Shown: in pieces, positions 1 to 8,656 of the stretch
Numbering within the stretch: the stretch's first letter is position 1
Layout of the letters: each line of letters starts with the position of its first letter
From: CAWHJB01 sp963698715
GTDB taxonomy: Bacteria > Chloroflexota > Anaerolineae > Anaerolineales > UBA4823
Direction: 5' to 3'
Assembly: GCA_963698715.1 (NCBI GenBank)
Contig: CAVORW010000003.1
Span: forward strand, 1 to 64,000
Length of the DNA: 64,000 nt
Position numbers and translations under genes: made by a program
The notes under the pieces: generated by a model
Seen by the model: only the letters and a program-made list of their open reading frames with translations
Told to the model about the DNA's origin: nothing
Database searches by the model: none

Positions 1-66
1 CCGACTTTGGTATTGGCCTAAGATTATACAATACTGACACCAAACAACCAAGCCTTTTTTCGATGA

Positions 67-72
67 TACAAT
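67..72 (+). promoter_or_regulatory. -10 box for leaderless transcription of the C39 peptidase gene
   Basis: TACAAT lies 7 nt before the ATG at 80, so transcription should begin at or next to the start codon. No Shine-Dalgarno sequence is present in the 7 nt between. A near-copy of this stretch (GATTATACAATAC at 22-34 against GATGATACAATAC at 62-74) lies 40 bp upstream. No convincing -35 is visible. Confidence 0.5.
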
Positions 73-79
73 ACCCGCC

Positions 80-1324
80 ATGCGTAAATTGACTCTGACA
101 AAATGGATAGCTATTGTGGCCGGCGCAATCTTGCTGGCCATTTTGATCTACTCTCTGCCGCCAGTCAAGGACCGGCTTTCCTGGCGAATTGATTTTGCCC
201 TGGCTTATGCCCGCGGCCTGATCTACCCAGCGGACCAGCTGCCAACCCCGTTACCACCTCCCCGGGTGGCGGTGACCAGCTTACCTACCCAGGTCCTAAC
301 CCCGACTACCTCGCCGACCCTAACCCCGGGACCAACACCTACCCTGACCCCATCACCGACCCCCTTGCCCGCCAGCATTGCTTTGGCGGCTCCATCCTGG
401 GAGAAGCAGGATATCAATAATTGTGGCCCCGCTGCTCTGGCAATGTACTTACGGTATTATGGCTGGGAAGGCGACCAATTTGAGATCGCCACCCTGCTCA
501 AGCCTCAGCGCCAAGATCGCAATGTTAATGTTGAGGAACTTGCCTATTATGTACGGACCAGGGCGGGCTGGCTAAACGCAGAATATCGGGTGGGTGGGAA
601 TTTAGAGCTGCTGAAAAAGCTTTTGGCCGCCGGCTTTCCGGTAATGATTGAAGAGACATTCCTCTTCGAGGAGTCCTACTGGCCGAATGACGATTTGTGG
701 GCAGCTCATTACAATTTGCTGACTGGCTACGATGATGTCAGTCAGACTTTTACCGGGCAAGACAGTTATTATGGTTCTGATCGCAAGACATCCTACCAAA
801 AGCTGGATGAATACTGGCAGTCCTTCAACCGGGTCTATATGCTGGTTTACACGCCGGAGCAGGAAGAACGGATTAAAGCAATACTTGGTTCAGATTGGGA
901 TGTCGAGATCAACCGCCAGCAGGCGCTGGCAACTGCCGAGGAAGAAGCCAGGCGGGACCCAGAGAATACTTTTGCCTGGTTCAATCTAGGCACCAATCTG
1001 GTTTATTTTGAGCGCTACGGTGAGGCTGCCAGCGCGTATGATCGGGCGCGCGAAATCGGCTGGCCTCAGCGCATGCTGCGCTACCAGTTCAGCCCGTTCT
1101 TTGCTTATTTTCACAGCGGCAGAATGGATGACCTGGAAGCGCTGACCACATACGCGTTGCAGCGCACGCCAAACGCAGAGGAAGCGCTGCTATGGTCGGG
1201 CTGGGCGGCTTATCGCCAGGGCAGTACTAACCAGGCGATTGAGTTCTTCCAGAGAGCGATGGATGAAAACCCAAATTATCTCGATGGTCAGTACGCTCTG
1301 GAATTTGTGCGCCAAAATCCTTAA
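80..1324 (+). CDS. Membrane-anchored C39-family cysteine peptidase with TPR tail
   Basis: The protein has 414 aa. Residues 9-25 form one membrane segment, so the rest is probably outside the cell. Residues 54-98 are a Pro/Thr-rich linker. A papain-like peptidase C39 domain follows (about 105-265) with the catalytic Cys115 in NNCGPAA, His210 in AAHYNLLTGY and an Asp228 in GQDSYYG. The C-terminal 130 residues look like two or three TPR units. The order TM, linker, peptidase, TPR suggests an extracytoplasmic peptidase or a peptide-binding scaffold. All three catalytic residues are present, so an active enzyme is likely, but the substrate cannot be inferred. The start at 80 fits the -10 box just upstream. 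The gene stands alone and converges with the MFS gene. Confidence 0.85.
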   Translation: MRKLTLTKWIAIVAGAILLAILIYSLPPVKDRLSWRIDFALAYARGLIYPADQLPTPLPPPRVAVTSLPTQVLTPTTSPTLTPGPTPTLTPSPTPLPASIALAAPSWEKQDINNCGPAALAMYLRYYGWEGDQFEIATLLKPQRQDRNVNVEELAYYVRTRAGWLNAEYRVGGNLELLKKLLAAGFPVMIEETFLFEESYWPNDDLWAAHYNLLTGYDDVSQTFTGQDSYYGSDRKTSYQKLDEYWQSFNRVYMLVYTPEQEERIKAILGSDWDVEINRQQALATAEEEARRDPENTFAWFNLGTNLVYFERYGEAASAYDRAREIGWPQRMLRYQFSPFFAYFHSGRMDDLEALTTYALQRTPNAEEALLWSGWAAYRQGSTNQAIEFFQRAMDENPNYLDGQYALEFVRQNP

Positions 1325-1392
1325 TCTATCGAGGAATTAGAGACTGCCTGGCTTATTGGTCTTTTCGGCAAGCCACTTAAGAAAAAAGAGAT

Positions 1393-1439
1393 TGTGGTGT
1401 TCGGTTTGGGCGGTGTAGCCACCCAAACCGAACACCACA
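1393..1439. terminator. Bidirectional terminator hairpin, 18-bp perfect stem
   Basis: The arms 1393-1410 and 1422-1439 pair perfectly over 18 bp around an 11-nt loop. The hairpin sits between convergent genes. Read on minus, it is followed after five bases by T6 (complement of the A-run at 1382-1387), which suits the MFS gene ending at 1501. It shares its first 11 bases (TGTGGTGTTCG) with the hairpin at 8526. Confidence 0.8.
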
Positions 1440-1500
1440 CATCCTGCTTTTGATTGCAAAGAATTTAGCGAAAAAACCACTTTTCGGATTAGCTCTTAGG

Positions 1501-2898
1501 TTAACTGCGAGAGCGAGCCAATCCGGGGAGAGTGCTTTCTTCACTTCCAGGTTTGATCAGCCGGATCGCAGCCAGCCACAAAATACCCATTAGAATACCT
1601 GCCAGCAAGAAAGGCATAGAGGATCCAAAAGCCTGGAAGATTGCACCGCCGATCAGCGGCGCAATGGCATTAGCGCCACTTAAGAAGGCCGATGATATGC
1701 CTAAAGTACCGCCAACCTCTTCCTGCCTGACACGCTTGGTTAGCAGGCTGTTAATGCTGGGCTGCAATATTCCACCGCCGATAGAGATCGGTACCATGGC
1801 AGCCAAAATCCATCCCAGCCCCAGCCAGCCATTCTGCGTATCATTGGGTAAATTGATCGAAAGATTTTGAGTGCTTGGGTTCTCATGGGTTCGAAAACTG
1901 CCGCTGGTTTCGAGCTCATTGATGAGCTCCGCTCTAGAATACCAGGGCGCGGGCTGCCGTGGGGTTAGGGCGACCAAAGTCAGGCCAACAGCCAGGGTTG
2001 CCAGGCCAAGGTAAATTAAGCGCCTGTCGCCCAACTTACGGCTCCATGGGCCAATGAACCCGCCCTGGACTGATACGACGATCACGCCAACAAATACAAA
2101 AATGACCGAGTTGCCGGATGCATTCAGCCCGAGCCGATCCAAAGTGAACAGCGCCAATAGTTGTTCGAAGCCGCCAAAGGATATCTGCTGGGCAAACATC
2201 AGGACCAGCAGCAGACCGACCGCCGGATTGCGTAATGCCTGGAGCATGGTTGAGAAGGAAAATGATGTACTTTGGGCGCTGCCCCCACGTTTGTCGGCCG
2301 GCAAGGTCTCTTGGAACCAAAACCAGGTTAAGAGAATTGAGACGAGTGAAAAACCTGCGGCAACAAAAGCGGGAACTCGGTAATCATTGCCGCTGGCAGC
2401 CAGTGAGACAAACGCGATCACGGGCCCGATCACGAAACCCAATCCGAATGCTGCGCCTAATAACCCCAAACCCTGTGTGCGCGTTTTTTCAGTAGTGCTG
2501 TCTGATATGGCCGCCTGAGCAGTAGAGATATTGGCACCTGAGATTCCATCGATCACGCGAGCCAAAAATAGGATCCAGAGCGTGTTCGCAAAACCTAAGA
2601 TTATGAAACCAATGAAGGTGCCAATCTGGCTGACGACCAAAACCGGTTTGCGCCCAAAGCGGTCTGAGAGCCGTCCTAAAATTGGAGCGCCAATAAATTG
2701 AAAGATGGGATAGGCTGCCCCTAAGGCCCCGACCATGAAAGCATTGGCACCGAAAGCAGTCGCATAGAGCGGCATCAGGGGAATGATGATTGTCAGGCCT
2801 AATAGATCGACCAGGATGATGACGAAGATGGGCAGGATCCTTTTAAAATCGATTTTATCTTCTGGGGATGATCTGGATGATTTCTGCTTATCAGCCAT
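1501..2898 (-). CDS. MFS drug/metabolite exporter, TetA-like
   Basis: A 465-aa major facilitator protein with about 12 membrane segments. The loop 2-3 signature GRLSDRFGRKP (motif A) is clear, and the first helix has the DLLGLTIIIPLMPLY pattern of drug:H+ antiporters such as TetA. A hydrophilic insert of about 45 residues lies in the C-terminal half, before the last helices, which is unusual for the family. A longer reading frame begins at 2988. I chose the ATG at 2898 because the extra 30 residues are basic and low in hydrophobicity, while MADKQ starts just before the first helix. An AAGGAG lies 13 nt before it, a little far. The substrate is unknown. A strong terminator follows. Confidence 0.85.
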   Translation of the reverse strand: MADKQKSSRSSPEDKIDFKRILPIFVIILVDLLGLTIIIPLMPLYATAFGANAFMVGALGAAYPIFQFIGAPILGRLSDRFGRKPVLVVSQIGTFIGFIILGFANTLWILFLARVIDGISGANISTAQAAISDSTTEKTRTQGLGLLGAAFGLGFVIGPVIAFVSLAASGNDYRVPAFVAAGFSLVSILLTWFWFQETLPADKRGGSAQSTSFSFSTMLQALRNPAVGLLLVLMFAQQISFGGFEQLLALFTLDRLGLNASGNSVIFVFVGVIVVSVQGGFIGPWSRKLGDRRLIYLGLATLAVGLTLVALTPRQPAPWYSRAELINELETSGSFRTHENPSTQNLSINLPNDTQNGWLGLGWILAAMVPISIGGGILQPSINSLLTKRVRQEEVGGTLGISSAFLSGANAIAPLIGGAIFQAFGSSMPFLLAGILMGILWLAAIRLIKPGSEESTLPGLARSRS

Positions 2899-3320
2899 AC
2901 TCTTTCGTGGGCTCCTTATACTACTTAAGACTGCAGGGTTCGGGTCTTTGAGAATTCCTATACTGAGGGCATCTCCCCAGAGAATCACAAAGAGCGATCA
3001 CGGGCATAGTCCGCTCGGAGGAATGAAAATCCGACCAATTTTCAAGACTGCCCGAGGTTGTGACACCGGCTGGATGATTGTAAGCACAGCATTCTTTTCA
3101 GTTTAAGCAGGCCATGCCGGCTGATGTGCGCGCCGGTTCGGTATCCAGCCATCGGCAGCCATTGTAGATCAATACGTACAGGTGTCAAGGGTACCGAGCA
3201 AGGCTTTTCTAAAGTCGAAAACCTTGGGATATTCAACCTTGAAAAATGAGTTGTTGGGTGTGAGAAAAACAGTTCTGCCGTTTTCTCACACCTGGTTATC
3301 ATTCTTGAACGAGCCATGAG
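2899..3320. other. Intergenic region with one hairpin, no gene seen
   Basis: This is a 422-bp divergent gap between the MFS gene and the EamA remnant. The only structure I see is a 12-bp hairpin at 3257-3268/3281-3292 (GGTGTGAGAAAA with its complement) without a T-run on the plus side. The open frame on minus over 3042-3407 has no recognisable domain and runs into the EamA remnant, so I do not call it. Confidence 0.5.
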
Positions 3321-3951
3321 GTGGCGATGTGCCAGGGTTATAATCGATTTAGAAAGCGAGTTTTCCCGGCCTTGAAAATATCTTCCCATCTCTCTGCGGT
3401 CCTGCAAGCGCTCCTAGTCACCTTTCTTTGCTCAACATCCTGGGTGTTGATAAAAATCGGACTGACGGATATCCCTGCGTTAACCTTTGCGGGCTTACGC
3501 TACAGCTTGGCTTGCCTGTGTTTGCTACCGTTTGTGTTGAAATCCGACCGGCGGCAGCAGTTGGGTTATTTATCGGGACGCCAGTGGATGTGGCTGCTGG
3601 TTCTGGGGATATTATTTTATGCAGTCACCCAGGGCGCCCAGTTTCTCGGCCTTGCCTATCTCCCGGCTACGACAGCCAGCCTGCTGCTCAATTTCACCAC
3701 CAGCCTCGTGGCGATCATTGGGATATTTTGGCTGACCGAAGTGCCAGGTCTGCGCCAGTGGTTTGGCATTCTGCTGGCCCTGGCAGGGGCATTTGTTTAT
3801 TTTTAACCAGTCCGTCTTTCTGGGGGATCAACTCCTGGGCGAGGGATTGACACCGCAGAAACTGGCGGGACTGGCCCTGGCAGCACTGGGGACATTATTC
3901 GTGCAACTGCGCAGAAAAATCAGAGTGGCAGGCCGCTCCAAATACGCCTGA
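3321..3951 (+). pseudogene. EamA/DMT-family transporter remnant with internal deletion
   Basis: The first frame (3321-3806, 161 aa) encodes one EamA domain: about five membrane segments ending in GILLALAGAFVYF, the usual end of the N-terminal half. Right after its stop, in another frame, the sequence reads FLGDQLLGEGLTPQKLAG and on to LAALGTLFVQLRRK, ending at 3951. That is the typical end of the C-terminal EamA half (the E-x-LTP-x-Q-x-x-G pattern before the last helix). Intact family members have about 300 aa in ten helices. Here roughly four helices are missing and the frame has shifted, so the gene is probably dead. The 5' end is unclear: a TATAAT lies inside the frame at 3339-3344. A functional half-size protein from the first frame cannot be excluded. 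Confidence 0.75.
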
Positions 3952-3966
3952 GAAAGGAGAGCGTCG

Positions 3967-4752
3967 ATGGCACCTGGCTGGATGGATACCTCAAACCTGT
4001 CATTCAACAGTTTGCTGCTGCTTGAACGGGTTCAGTTGAGCTGGATCTCGGGAGTACCTGAACAGGAGATGGCGCTGGCGTTACGAGCCAATCCAGTAGT
4101 GGCCTGGTACCTGCAGCATAAATGCCCGCAGCTCTCCAGCTGGATAGATGATTTAGCAACGATCCAGTTCGACACGCTTGATCCCGATGAGGTGTACGCA
4201 GCCGAACAGACGATTATGCAGTCGATCAACGATTGGCTGGTTTATGTTGTCGATCCATCAATTTACGACCAGCAGCCGTTTTTGGGCTGGGATTCTGCTG
4301 AGTTATTCGAACTGGCAGATTTTACGGGCCGGGTGGTCGCGGATGTGGGTTCGGGTACCGGCCGGTTGGCAATGCTGGCTGCAGCCCGGGCCAGGTTCGT
4401 ATTTGCCATTGAACCGGTGGAAAATTTGCGCGCTTATCTCAAGGAAAAGGCCCGCCGCTCGGGTTTCAGGAACATTTTTGCGCTGGACGGTCTGGCAACA
4501 GATATTCCATTCCCAGATCAATTTTTTGATATTACAATGGGTGGGCACGTCTTTGGTGATGCTCCCGAGTTGGAGATCTGGGAGTTCGAACGGGTGACTC
4601 GGCCTGGCGGGAAAGTCATTCTCTGCCCTGGTAATCCCGATGTGGACAATGCCGCCCACCAGGCGCTGGTTGATCATCAGTACCATTTTGCACGTTTTGA
4701 AGAACCCCAAAGCGGTTGGGTGCGTAAATATTGGAAAGTGCTGGGCGGGTAG
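3967..4752 (+). CDS. Class I SAM-dependent methyltransferase
   Basis: The 261-aa protein has an N-terminal helical region of about 115 residues without recognised motifs. A Rossmann methyltransferase core follows: motif I VVADVGSGTGRLAML, the acidic end of strand 2 in FAIEPVENL, DGLATDIPFPDQFFDI around motif II, and RPGGKVILCPGNP in motif III. This layout fits the Methyltransf_11 group. The substrate is unknown. A good Shine-Dalgarno (AAAGGAG) precedes the ATG by 7 nt. The gene starts 15 nt after the EamA remnant, which suggests a former operon, and it lies 48 nt before the LOG-family gene on the same strand. Confidence 0.85.
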   Translation: MAPGWMDTSNLSFNSLLLLERVQLSWISGVPEQEMALALRANPVVAWYLQHKCPQLSSWIDDLATIQFDTLDPDEVYAAEQTIMQSINDWLVYVVDPSIYDQQPFLGWDSAELFELADFTGRVVADVGSGTGRLAMLAAARARFVFAIEPVENLRAYLKEKARRSGFRNIFALDGLATDIPFPDQFFDITMGGHVFGDAPELEIWEFERVTRPGGKVILCPGNPDVDNAAHQALVDHQYHFARFEEPQSGWVRKYWKVLGG

Positions 4753-4800
4753 GCGCGGACAGCACCCGAAAGAACTGAGGCTCTGCGTTAGAGCAATGCA

Positions 4801-5388
4801 ATGAAGATCCAAAATGTTTGTGTCTATTGTGGCTCATCGGACCGGATGCATCCGGATTATCTGACGGCTGCCCGCCAGGTTGGCGAGGCCCTAGCTGGGC
4901 GCGGAATGCATTTGATATATGGCGCTGGTTCGACCGGATTGATGGGGGCATTGGCTGATGGTGCCTTGCAGGCCGGCGGACAGGTAACTGGCGTCATCCC
5001 GGCATATTTCAATACCCCCGAGCTGGCACACATGCGGTTGACACGCCTGGAAGTTGTCGACACCATCCACTTACGCAAAGCGCGTATGGCTGAGTTGGCG
5101 GATGGCTTTATTGCCTTGCCCGGTGGCTTTGGTACCTTCGAAGAGCTGTTTGAAATTTTAACCTGGGCGCAGATCGGACTGCATCGCAAACCTGTGGGCC
5201 TGTTGAACACCCGCCATTATTTTGACCCGCTGTTGCAGATGGTTGAACATGCCCGCGCAGAAGGTTTTATTTACGATGAGCACCGGGCCCTGTTCTCATT
5301 TGCTGAACATCCAGAATTGCTGTTGGACAAAATTCAAAATCACACTCACCCCGACGGGCTGGAAAAGTGGCTGACACGCGATAATTAG
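4801..5388 (+). CDS. LOG-family protein (TIGR00730), nucleotide 5'-monophosphate phosphoribohydrolase-like
   Basis: The 195-aa protein matches the TIGR00730/LOG family throughout. It begins with VCVYCGSSDR, has YGAGSTGLMGALADGAL in the nucleotide-binding loop, and carries the signature PGGFGTFEELFE (PGGxGTxxE). Family members cleave cytokinin riboside 5'-monophosphates, or more generally nucleoside monophosphates, at the N-glycosidic bond. In non-plant bacteria the physiological substrate is usually unknown. Length is normal. The Shine-Dalgarno is weak. It is followed by the 428-bp leader region of rho. Confidence 0.88.
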   Translation: MKIQNVCVYCGSSDRMHPDYLTAARQVGEALAGRGMHLIYGAGSTGLMGALADGALQAGGQVTGVIPAYFNTPELAHMRLTRLEVVDTIHLRKARMAELADGFIALPGGFGTFEELFEILTWAQIGLHRKPVGLLNTRHYFDPLLQMVEHARAEGFIYDEHRALFSFAEHPELLLDKIQNHTHPDGLEKWLTRDN

Positions 5389-5602
5389 TGAAGATTTTGT
5401 TAAGATTTTGTGCCATTATTCCCAGATTCCCTATCAAACCTGCATAATTTTAAGGTATAATGAACGGGACCAGGGGAAGTACCTATAACAATCTTGGGCC
5501 AGGATCTTATCGATTAATAAGTTATTTCACTACTGAAACAAGCTCGGCTATCTACCCTAATCGAATTCCAGACTAATATGCTGCCAGTCGAATTAAGGGC
5601 GC

Positions 5603-5631
5603 TTGCTGTATGGATGCATGCATGCTATAAT
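5603..5631 (+). promoter_or_regulatory. Sigma-70 promoter of rho, with long leader
   Basis: TTGCTG (5603-5608), a 17-nt spacer and TATAAT (5626-5631) form a near-consensus promoter. Transcription would start near 5638, leaving a leader of about 180 nt before the rho ATG at 5817. A second TATAAT at 5456-5461 has no matching -35. Rho is autoregulated through its leader in several bacteria. I see no strong intrinsic terminator hairpin here, so Rho-dependent attenuation would be the simplest guess. The rest of the 5389-5816 gap holds no gene that I can see. Confidence 0.7.
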
Positions 5632-5816
5632 GAAGGCGTAATTACTGAGGTAATTGCGAATCTTTTTCGAAATCCCCCCTTTTTGGTCATTACTCCCTGA
5701 ACTTGCCAGCATCTTATCCATTCAGTTGAAGCCCCAGCTGAGAAGCGGCATCTTTTGTTGAGTTCATCATTTATATCTTCCATTCCATATCTTCTACCCC
5801 CGAGAGTCAGATCATC

Positions 5817-7097
5817 ATGAAAATAATTGAATTAGAAAACACTTCGTTAAACGCTCTGCGCCAGATGGCCAGGGACCTGGATGTCACGCATGCCTCGCGC
5901 ATGAAAAAAGAAGACTTGATTTTGAAAATTCGTCAGGCTGAGGCCGAACGTCAAGGACTTGAACTGCGAGGAGGCATCCTGGAAATCATGAGTGAAGGGA
6001 TTGGATTCCTGCGCTCGGGGCATTACCAACCAGGCCCATATGATGTCTATGTTTCACAATCGCAAATCCGTCGTTATGGTTTGCGGAATGGTGATCTGAT
6101 TATCGGCAATGTGCGCCCACCGCGCGAATCGGAGCGCCATTATGGTTTGCTCAAGGTTGAAACGATCAATGGTTTCGATCCGGACGAGGTTCGAAGGAGA
6201 CCGACGTTTGAGTCGCTTACTCCAATTTTCCCAGACCACCGATTCGATTTGGAATTAGACCGCCATACCCTGGCCACTCGCTTGATTAATCTGGTCACAC
6301 CGATTGGACGCGGCCAGCGCGGCCTGATCGTATCACCACCCAAGGCTGGCAAGACGACTATCTTGAAACAAATCGCTAATTCCATCTCAACCAAGAATCC
6401 AGAAGTACATTTGATGGTGGCATTGATTGGCGAGCGACCTGAGGAAGTTACCGATATGGATCGCTCTGTAGATGCTGAGGTGATCTCTTCCACTTTTGAC
6501 GAACCAGTTACATCTCACGTACGTGTAGCCGAAATGGTGCTGGAGCGTGCAAAACGTCTGGTTGAAGTCAACCGCGATGTTGTCATTCTGATGGATTCGA
6601 TCACGCGGCTGGCGAGAGCGTATAACCTCGTGGTGACTCCATCAGGTCGAACACTGTCTGGCGGTATCGACCCTTCAGCTTTGTACCCTCCAAAACGATT
6701 TTTTGGCGCGGCGCGCAACATTGAAGAAGGCGGTTCACTGACGATCATTGCTACCTGCCTGATCGATACCGGATCCCGAATGGATGACGTTGTTTACGAA
6801 GAGTTTAAAGGCACCGGCAATATGGAACTGCATCTATCCCGCCGTCTGCAGGAGCGCCGGATCTTCCCCGCCATCGATATCGAGCGTTCATCCACTCGAC
6901 GTGAAGAACTGCTGCTTGGTCCGGATTTGACCCCGCGTGTGTGGCTCATGCGCCGGATGTACGATCAGATGGTTACTGCACCTCCTCATGGCGCTGGTCT
7001 GGATTCATCTTCCGCAACTGAAGCGATTCTTCAACGGCTGGCGCGCACTACGGATAATCTCACCTTCCTCGAGACGTTGACCGAGGACAATCCGTGA
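5817..7097 (+). CDS. rho: Transcription termination factor Rho
   Basis: The 426-aa ATP-dependent RNA helicase ends transcription and acts as a hexamer. Visible parts are the N-terminal Rho_N helices (about 1-45), the cold-shock RNA-binding fold (GILEIMSEGIGFLRS and following, about 50-120), and the RecA-type motor. The motor has Walker A PKAGKTT, ALIGERPEEV, Walker B VVILMDSITRLARAYN, the Q/R-loop region around LSGGIDPSALYPPKRFFGAARN and the arginine finger region near MELHLSRRL. The long insertions seen in actinobacterial Rho are absent and the length matches the short standard form. The start sits 3 nt after a TCATC stretch with no clear Shine-Dalgarno. The following M23 peptidase gene overlaps the stop by 3 nt (GTGA). 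Confidence 0.97.
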   Translation: MKIIELENTSLNALRQMARDLDVTHASRMKKEDLILKIRQAEAERQGLELRGGILEIMSEGIGFLRSGHYQPGPYDVYVSQSQIRRYGLRNGDLIIGNVRPPRESERHYGLLKVETINGFDPDEVRRRPTFESLTPIFPDHRFDLELDRHTLATRLINLVTPIGRGQRGLIVSPPKAGKTTILKQIANSISTKNPEVHLMVALIGERPEEVTDMDRSVDAEVISSTFDEPVTSHVRVAEMVLERAKRLVEVNRDVVILMDSITRLARAYNLVVTPSGRTLSGGIDPSALYPPKRFFGAARNIEEGGSLTIIATCLIDTGSRMDDVVYEEFKGTGNMELHLSRRLQERRIFPAIDIERSSTRREELLLGPDLTPRVWLMRRMYDQMVTAPPHGAGLDSSSATEAILQRLARTTDNLTFLETLTEDNP

Positions 7098-8227
7098 TCA
7101 AACCGCAACTACCGGCAGCGCCAACCCCGGCAGGACTGGCCCGTTGGCTGCCGGTCGTCGCCTGGATTGCTGCGTTGGGTGCATTCGTAGCAGCTGTATA
7201 TCTGGGCTGGAGTGTGCTTAAAAGCAAATTGGCGGCCGAACCCGGGACCTCCCGGCCGGCTGCCGCTGTGGTTAACACTCCCCAGCGGCTGTCCGCCAGT
7301 AAGTTAACCGGAATGCCGGCCTACCAGCAGTCTGAACTTATTGAGCCCATCACCCGCCAGACATCCATCCATACGATCATTCCGAACCGTCCGCGCCAGG
7401 AAGTCCGCGATTATCAGGTCAATACAGGCGATTCAGTCTTTGAGATTGCCAGCATTTTCAACATCACACCTGAGACGGTACTGTGGGCAAACTACGATTT
7501 GCTAAACGATAATCCGGATATGATCTCGGTGGGAATGGATCTGCAAATACCTCCCGTGGATGGGGTCTATTACCAATGGCAGGAAGCAGATACGCTTGAT
7601 GCGGTTGCGGCACGCTTTGAGGCCCGCTCGGAAGATATATTAAACTGGCCTGGGAATCAGCTGGATTTATTCGACCCAATCATTGATCCGGGCACCTGGA
7701 TACTGGTTCCAGGCGGCCATCGCGAATTTCGCCAATGGATTATCCCGGTCATACCGCGCGGCAGCGCCGGTGTCTCCCGCTCGGTTTATGGGGCCGGAGC
7801 CTGTGATGGCGGCTATGAGGGGGCCTATGGCAGTGGGGCTTTTTTCTGGCCCGCTGGCAATCATTATGTCTCGGGTAATGATTACTGGTCTGGTCACCTG
7901 GGGATTGATATCGCGGCTGGCGAGGGAGCCCAGATATATGCAGCAGACAGCGGTGTGGTCGTCTTTGCCGGATGGGCCACCGGCGGCTACGGCAACATGG
8001 TGATGATTGACCATGGGAATGGCTATCAAACCCTGTATGGCCACCTGAGTTCAGTTAGCGTTTCCTGTGGTCGCAGCGTTGGCCAAGGTGGGATTATCGG
8101 ATACAGTGGCAGCACGGGCAATTCTACCGGCCCGCACCTGCATTTTGAAGTTCGCTTTCAGGGAGGATTCTGTAAATCCCTGGTTTGTTCTTCCAGCCCC
8201 CTGATCATCCAGAAAAGACCACGATGA
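7094..8227 (+). CDS. LysM-domain M23 metallopeptidase, C-terminus frameshifted
   Basis: A 377-aa envelope hydrolase. One membrane segment (about 20-40) is followed by two LysM-like units (YQVNTGDSVFEIASIFN about 113-160, and a second one about 160-205) and a C-terminal M23 domain. The zinc ligands and catalytic motif are present: GHLGIDIA, YGHLS and GPHLHFEVR. It starts at a GTG that overlaps the rho stop. After HFEVRFQGG the frame runs into CKSLVCSSS. Reading one frame over from 8166 gives DSVNPWFVLPAP and a stop at 8202-8204, which is the normal ending of this family (VNP then a short tail). A single extra G in the run at 8161-8166 would explain this. The core is intact, so activity may survive. 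Confidence 0.85.
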   Translation: MIKPQLPAAPTPAGLARWLPVVAWIAALGAFVAAVYLGWSVLKSKLAAEPGTSRPAAAVVNTPQRLSASKLTGMPAYQQSELIEPITRQTSIHTIIPNRPRQEVRDYQVNTGDSVFEIASIFNITPETVLWANYDLLNDNPDMISVGMDLQIPPVDGVYYQWQEADTLDAVAARFEARSEDILNWPGNQLDLFDPIIDPGTWILVPGGHREFRQWIIPVIPRGSAGVSRSVYGAGACDGGYEGAYGSGAFFWPAGNHYVSGNDYWSGHLGIDIAAGEGAQIYAADSGVVVFAGWATGGYGNMVMIDHGNGYQTLYGHLSSVSVSCGRSVGQGGIIGYSGSTGNSTGPHLHFEVRFQGGFCKSLVCSSSPLIIQKRPR

Positions 8228-8301
8228 TACGCGCAGCAGCATCAACCCATTCTATGATAGCAGTGGGGGCATAATCAGCACAACTTGAGGAGGATATGCA
8301 C

Positions 8302-8490
8302 ATGGCAAATAATGATCTCGAACCAAAGACCGAAGTGATCGCCGAAACGGATGATTTTGTGGCTTGGCGGGCCGAAGAGCCCGATGGCGAAACAACCTAT
8401 CATCTGGAATTAAATAACGTCACTTTGCATTTTTTTTATGAAGAGTGGCAGGAATTCTTGAAACTGGCCGGGATGCTGGCCGCCAAATAA
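8302..8490 (+). CDS. Small acidic conserved hypothetical protein
   Basis: A 62-aa acidic soluble protein with no recognised domain: several acidic residues early on, then an alternating pattern LELNNVTLHFFYEEWQEFLKL that suggests beta strands followed by a helix. I chose the second ATG (8302) because GAGGAGG at 8287-8293 stands 8 nt before it. An ATG at 8296 would be only 2 nt from the same site. The strong ribosome-binding site and sensible codon use support a real gene. It follows the M23 gene by about 75 nt and ends before a terminator hairpin. Function unknown. Confidence 0.75.
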   Translation: MANNDLEPKTEVIAETDDFVAWRAEEPDGETTYHLELNNVTLHFFYEEWQEFLKLAGMLAAK

Positions 8491-8525
8491 TAGGATAAGT
8501 ATCCATCCGAAAATTCAAAAAGGTA

Positions 8526-8566
8526 TGTGGTGTTCGATGCGTGTTTCGCACGCATCGAACACCACA
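8526..8566. terminator. Terminator hairpin, 18-bp perfect stem
   Basis: The arms 8526-8543 and 8549-8566 pair perfectly over 18 bp with a 5-nt loop (TTTCG). Convergent genes flank it. On minus it is followed by TACC and T5, so it best serves the gene ending at 8657. Its outer 11 bases are the same as in the hairpin at 1393. Confidence 0.8.
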
Positions 8567-8656
8567 AAATCTCTTTTCCTTAAATGACTTACTGAAAAGA
8601 ACACTAAACCGACTGGCTCGAGATGTGAGAATAAACAATCAGGGGGAAACAGGCGC

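Noticed and set aside
3257..3292. Hairpin as a rho-independent terminator
   Set aside because: There is no gene ending before it on either strand and no T-run. I mention it only as a structure of the intergenic region.
3042..3407. Minus-strand open frame of 121 aa between the MFS gene and the EamA remnant
   Set aside because: Composition is not protein-like, it lacks a Shine-Dalgarno and it overlaps the conserved start of the EamA frame.
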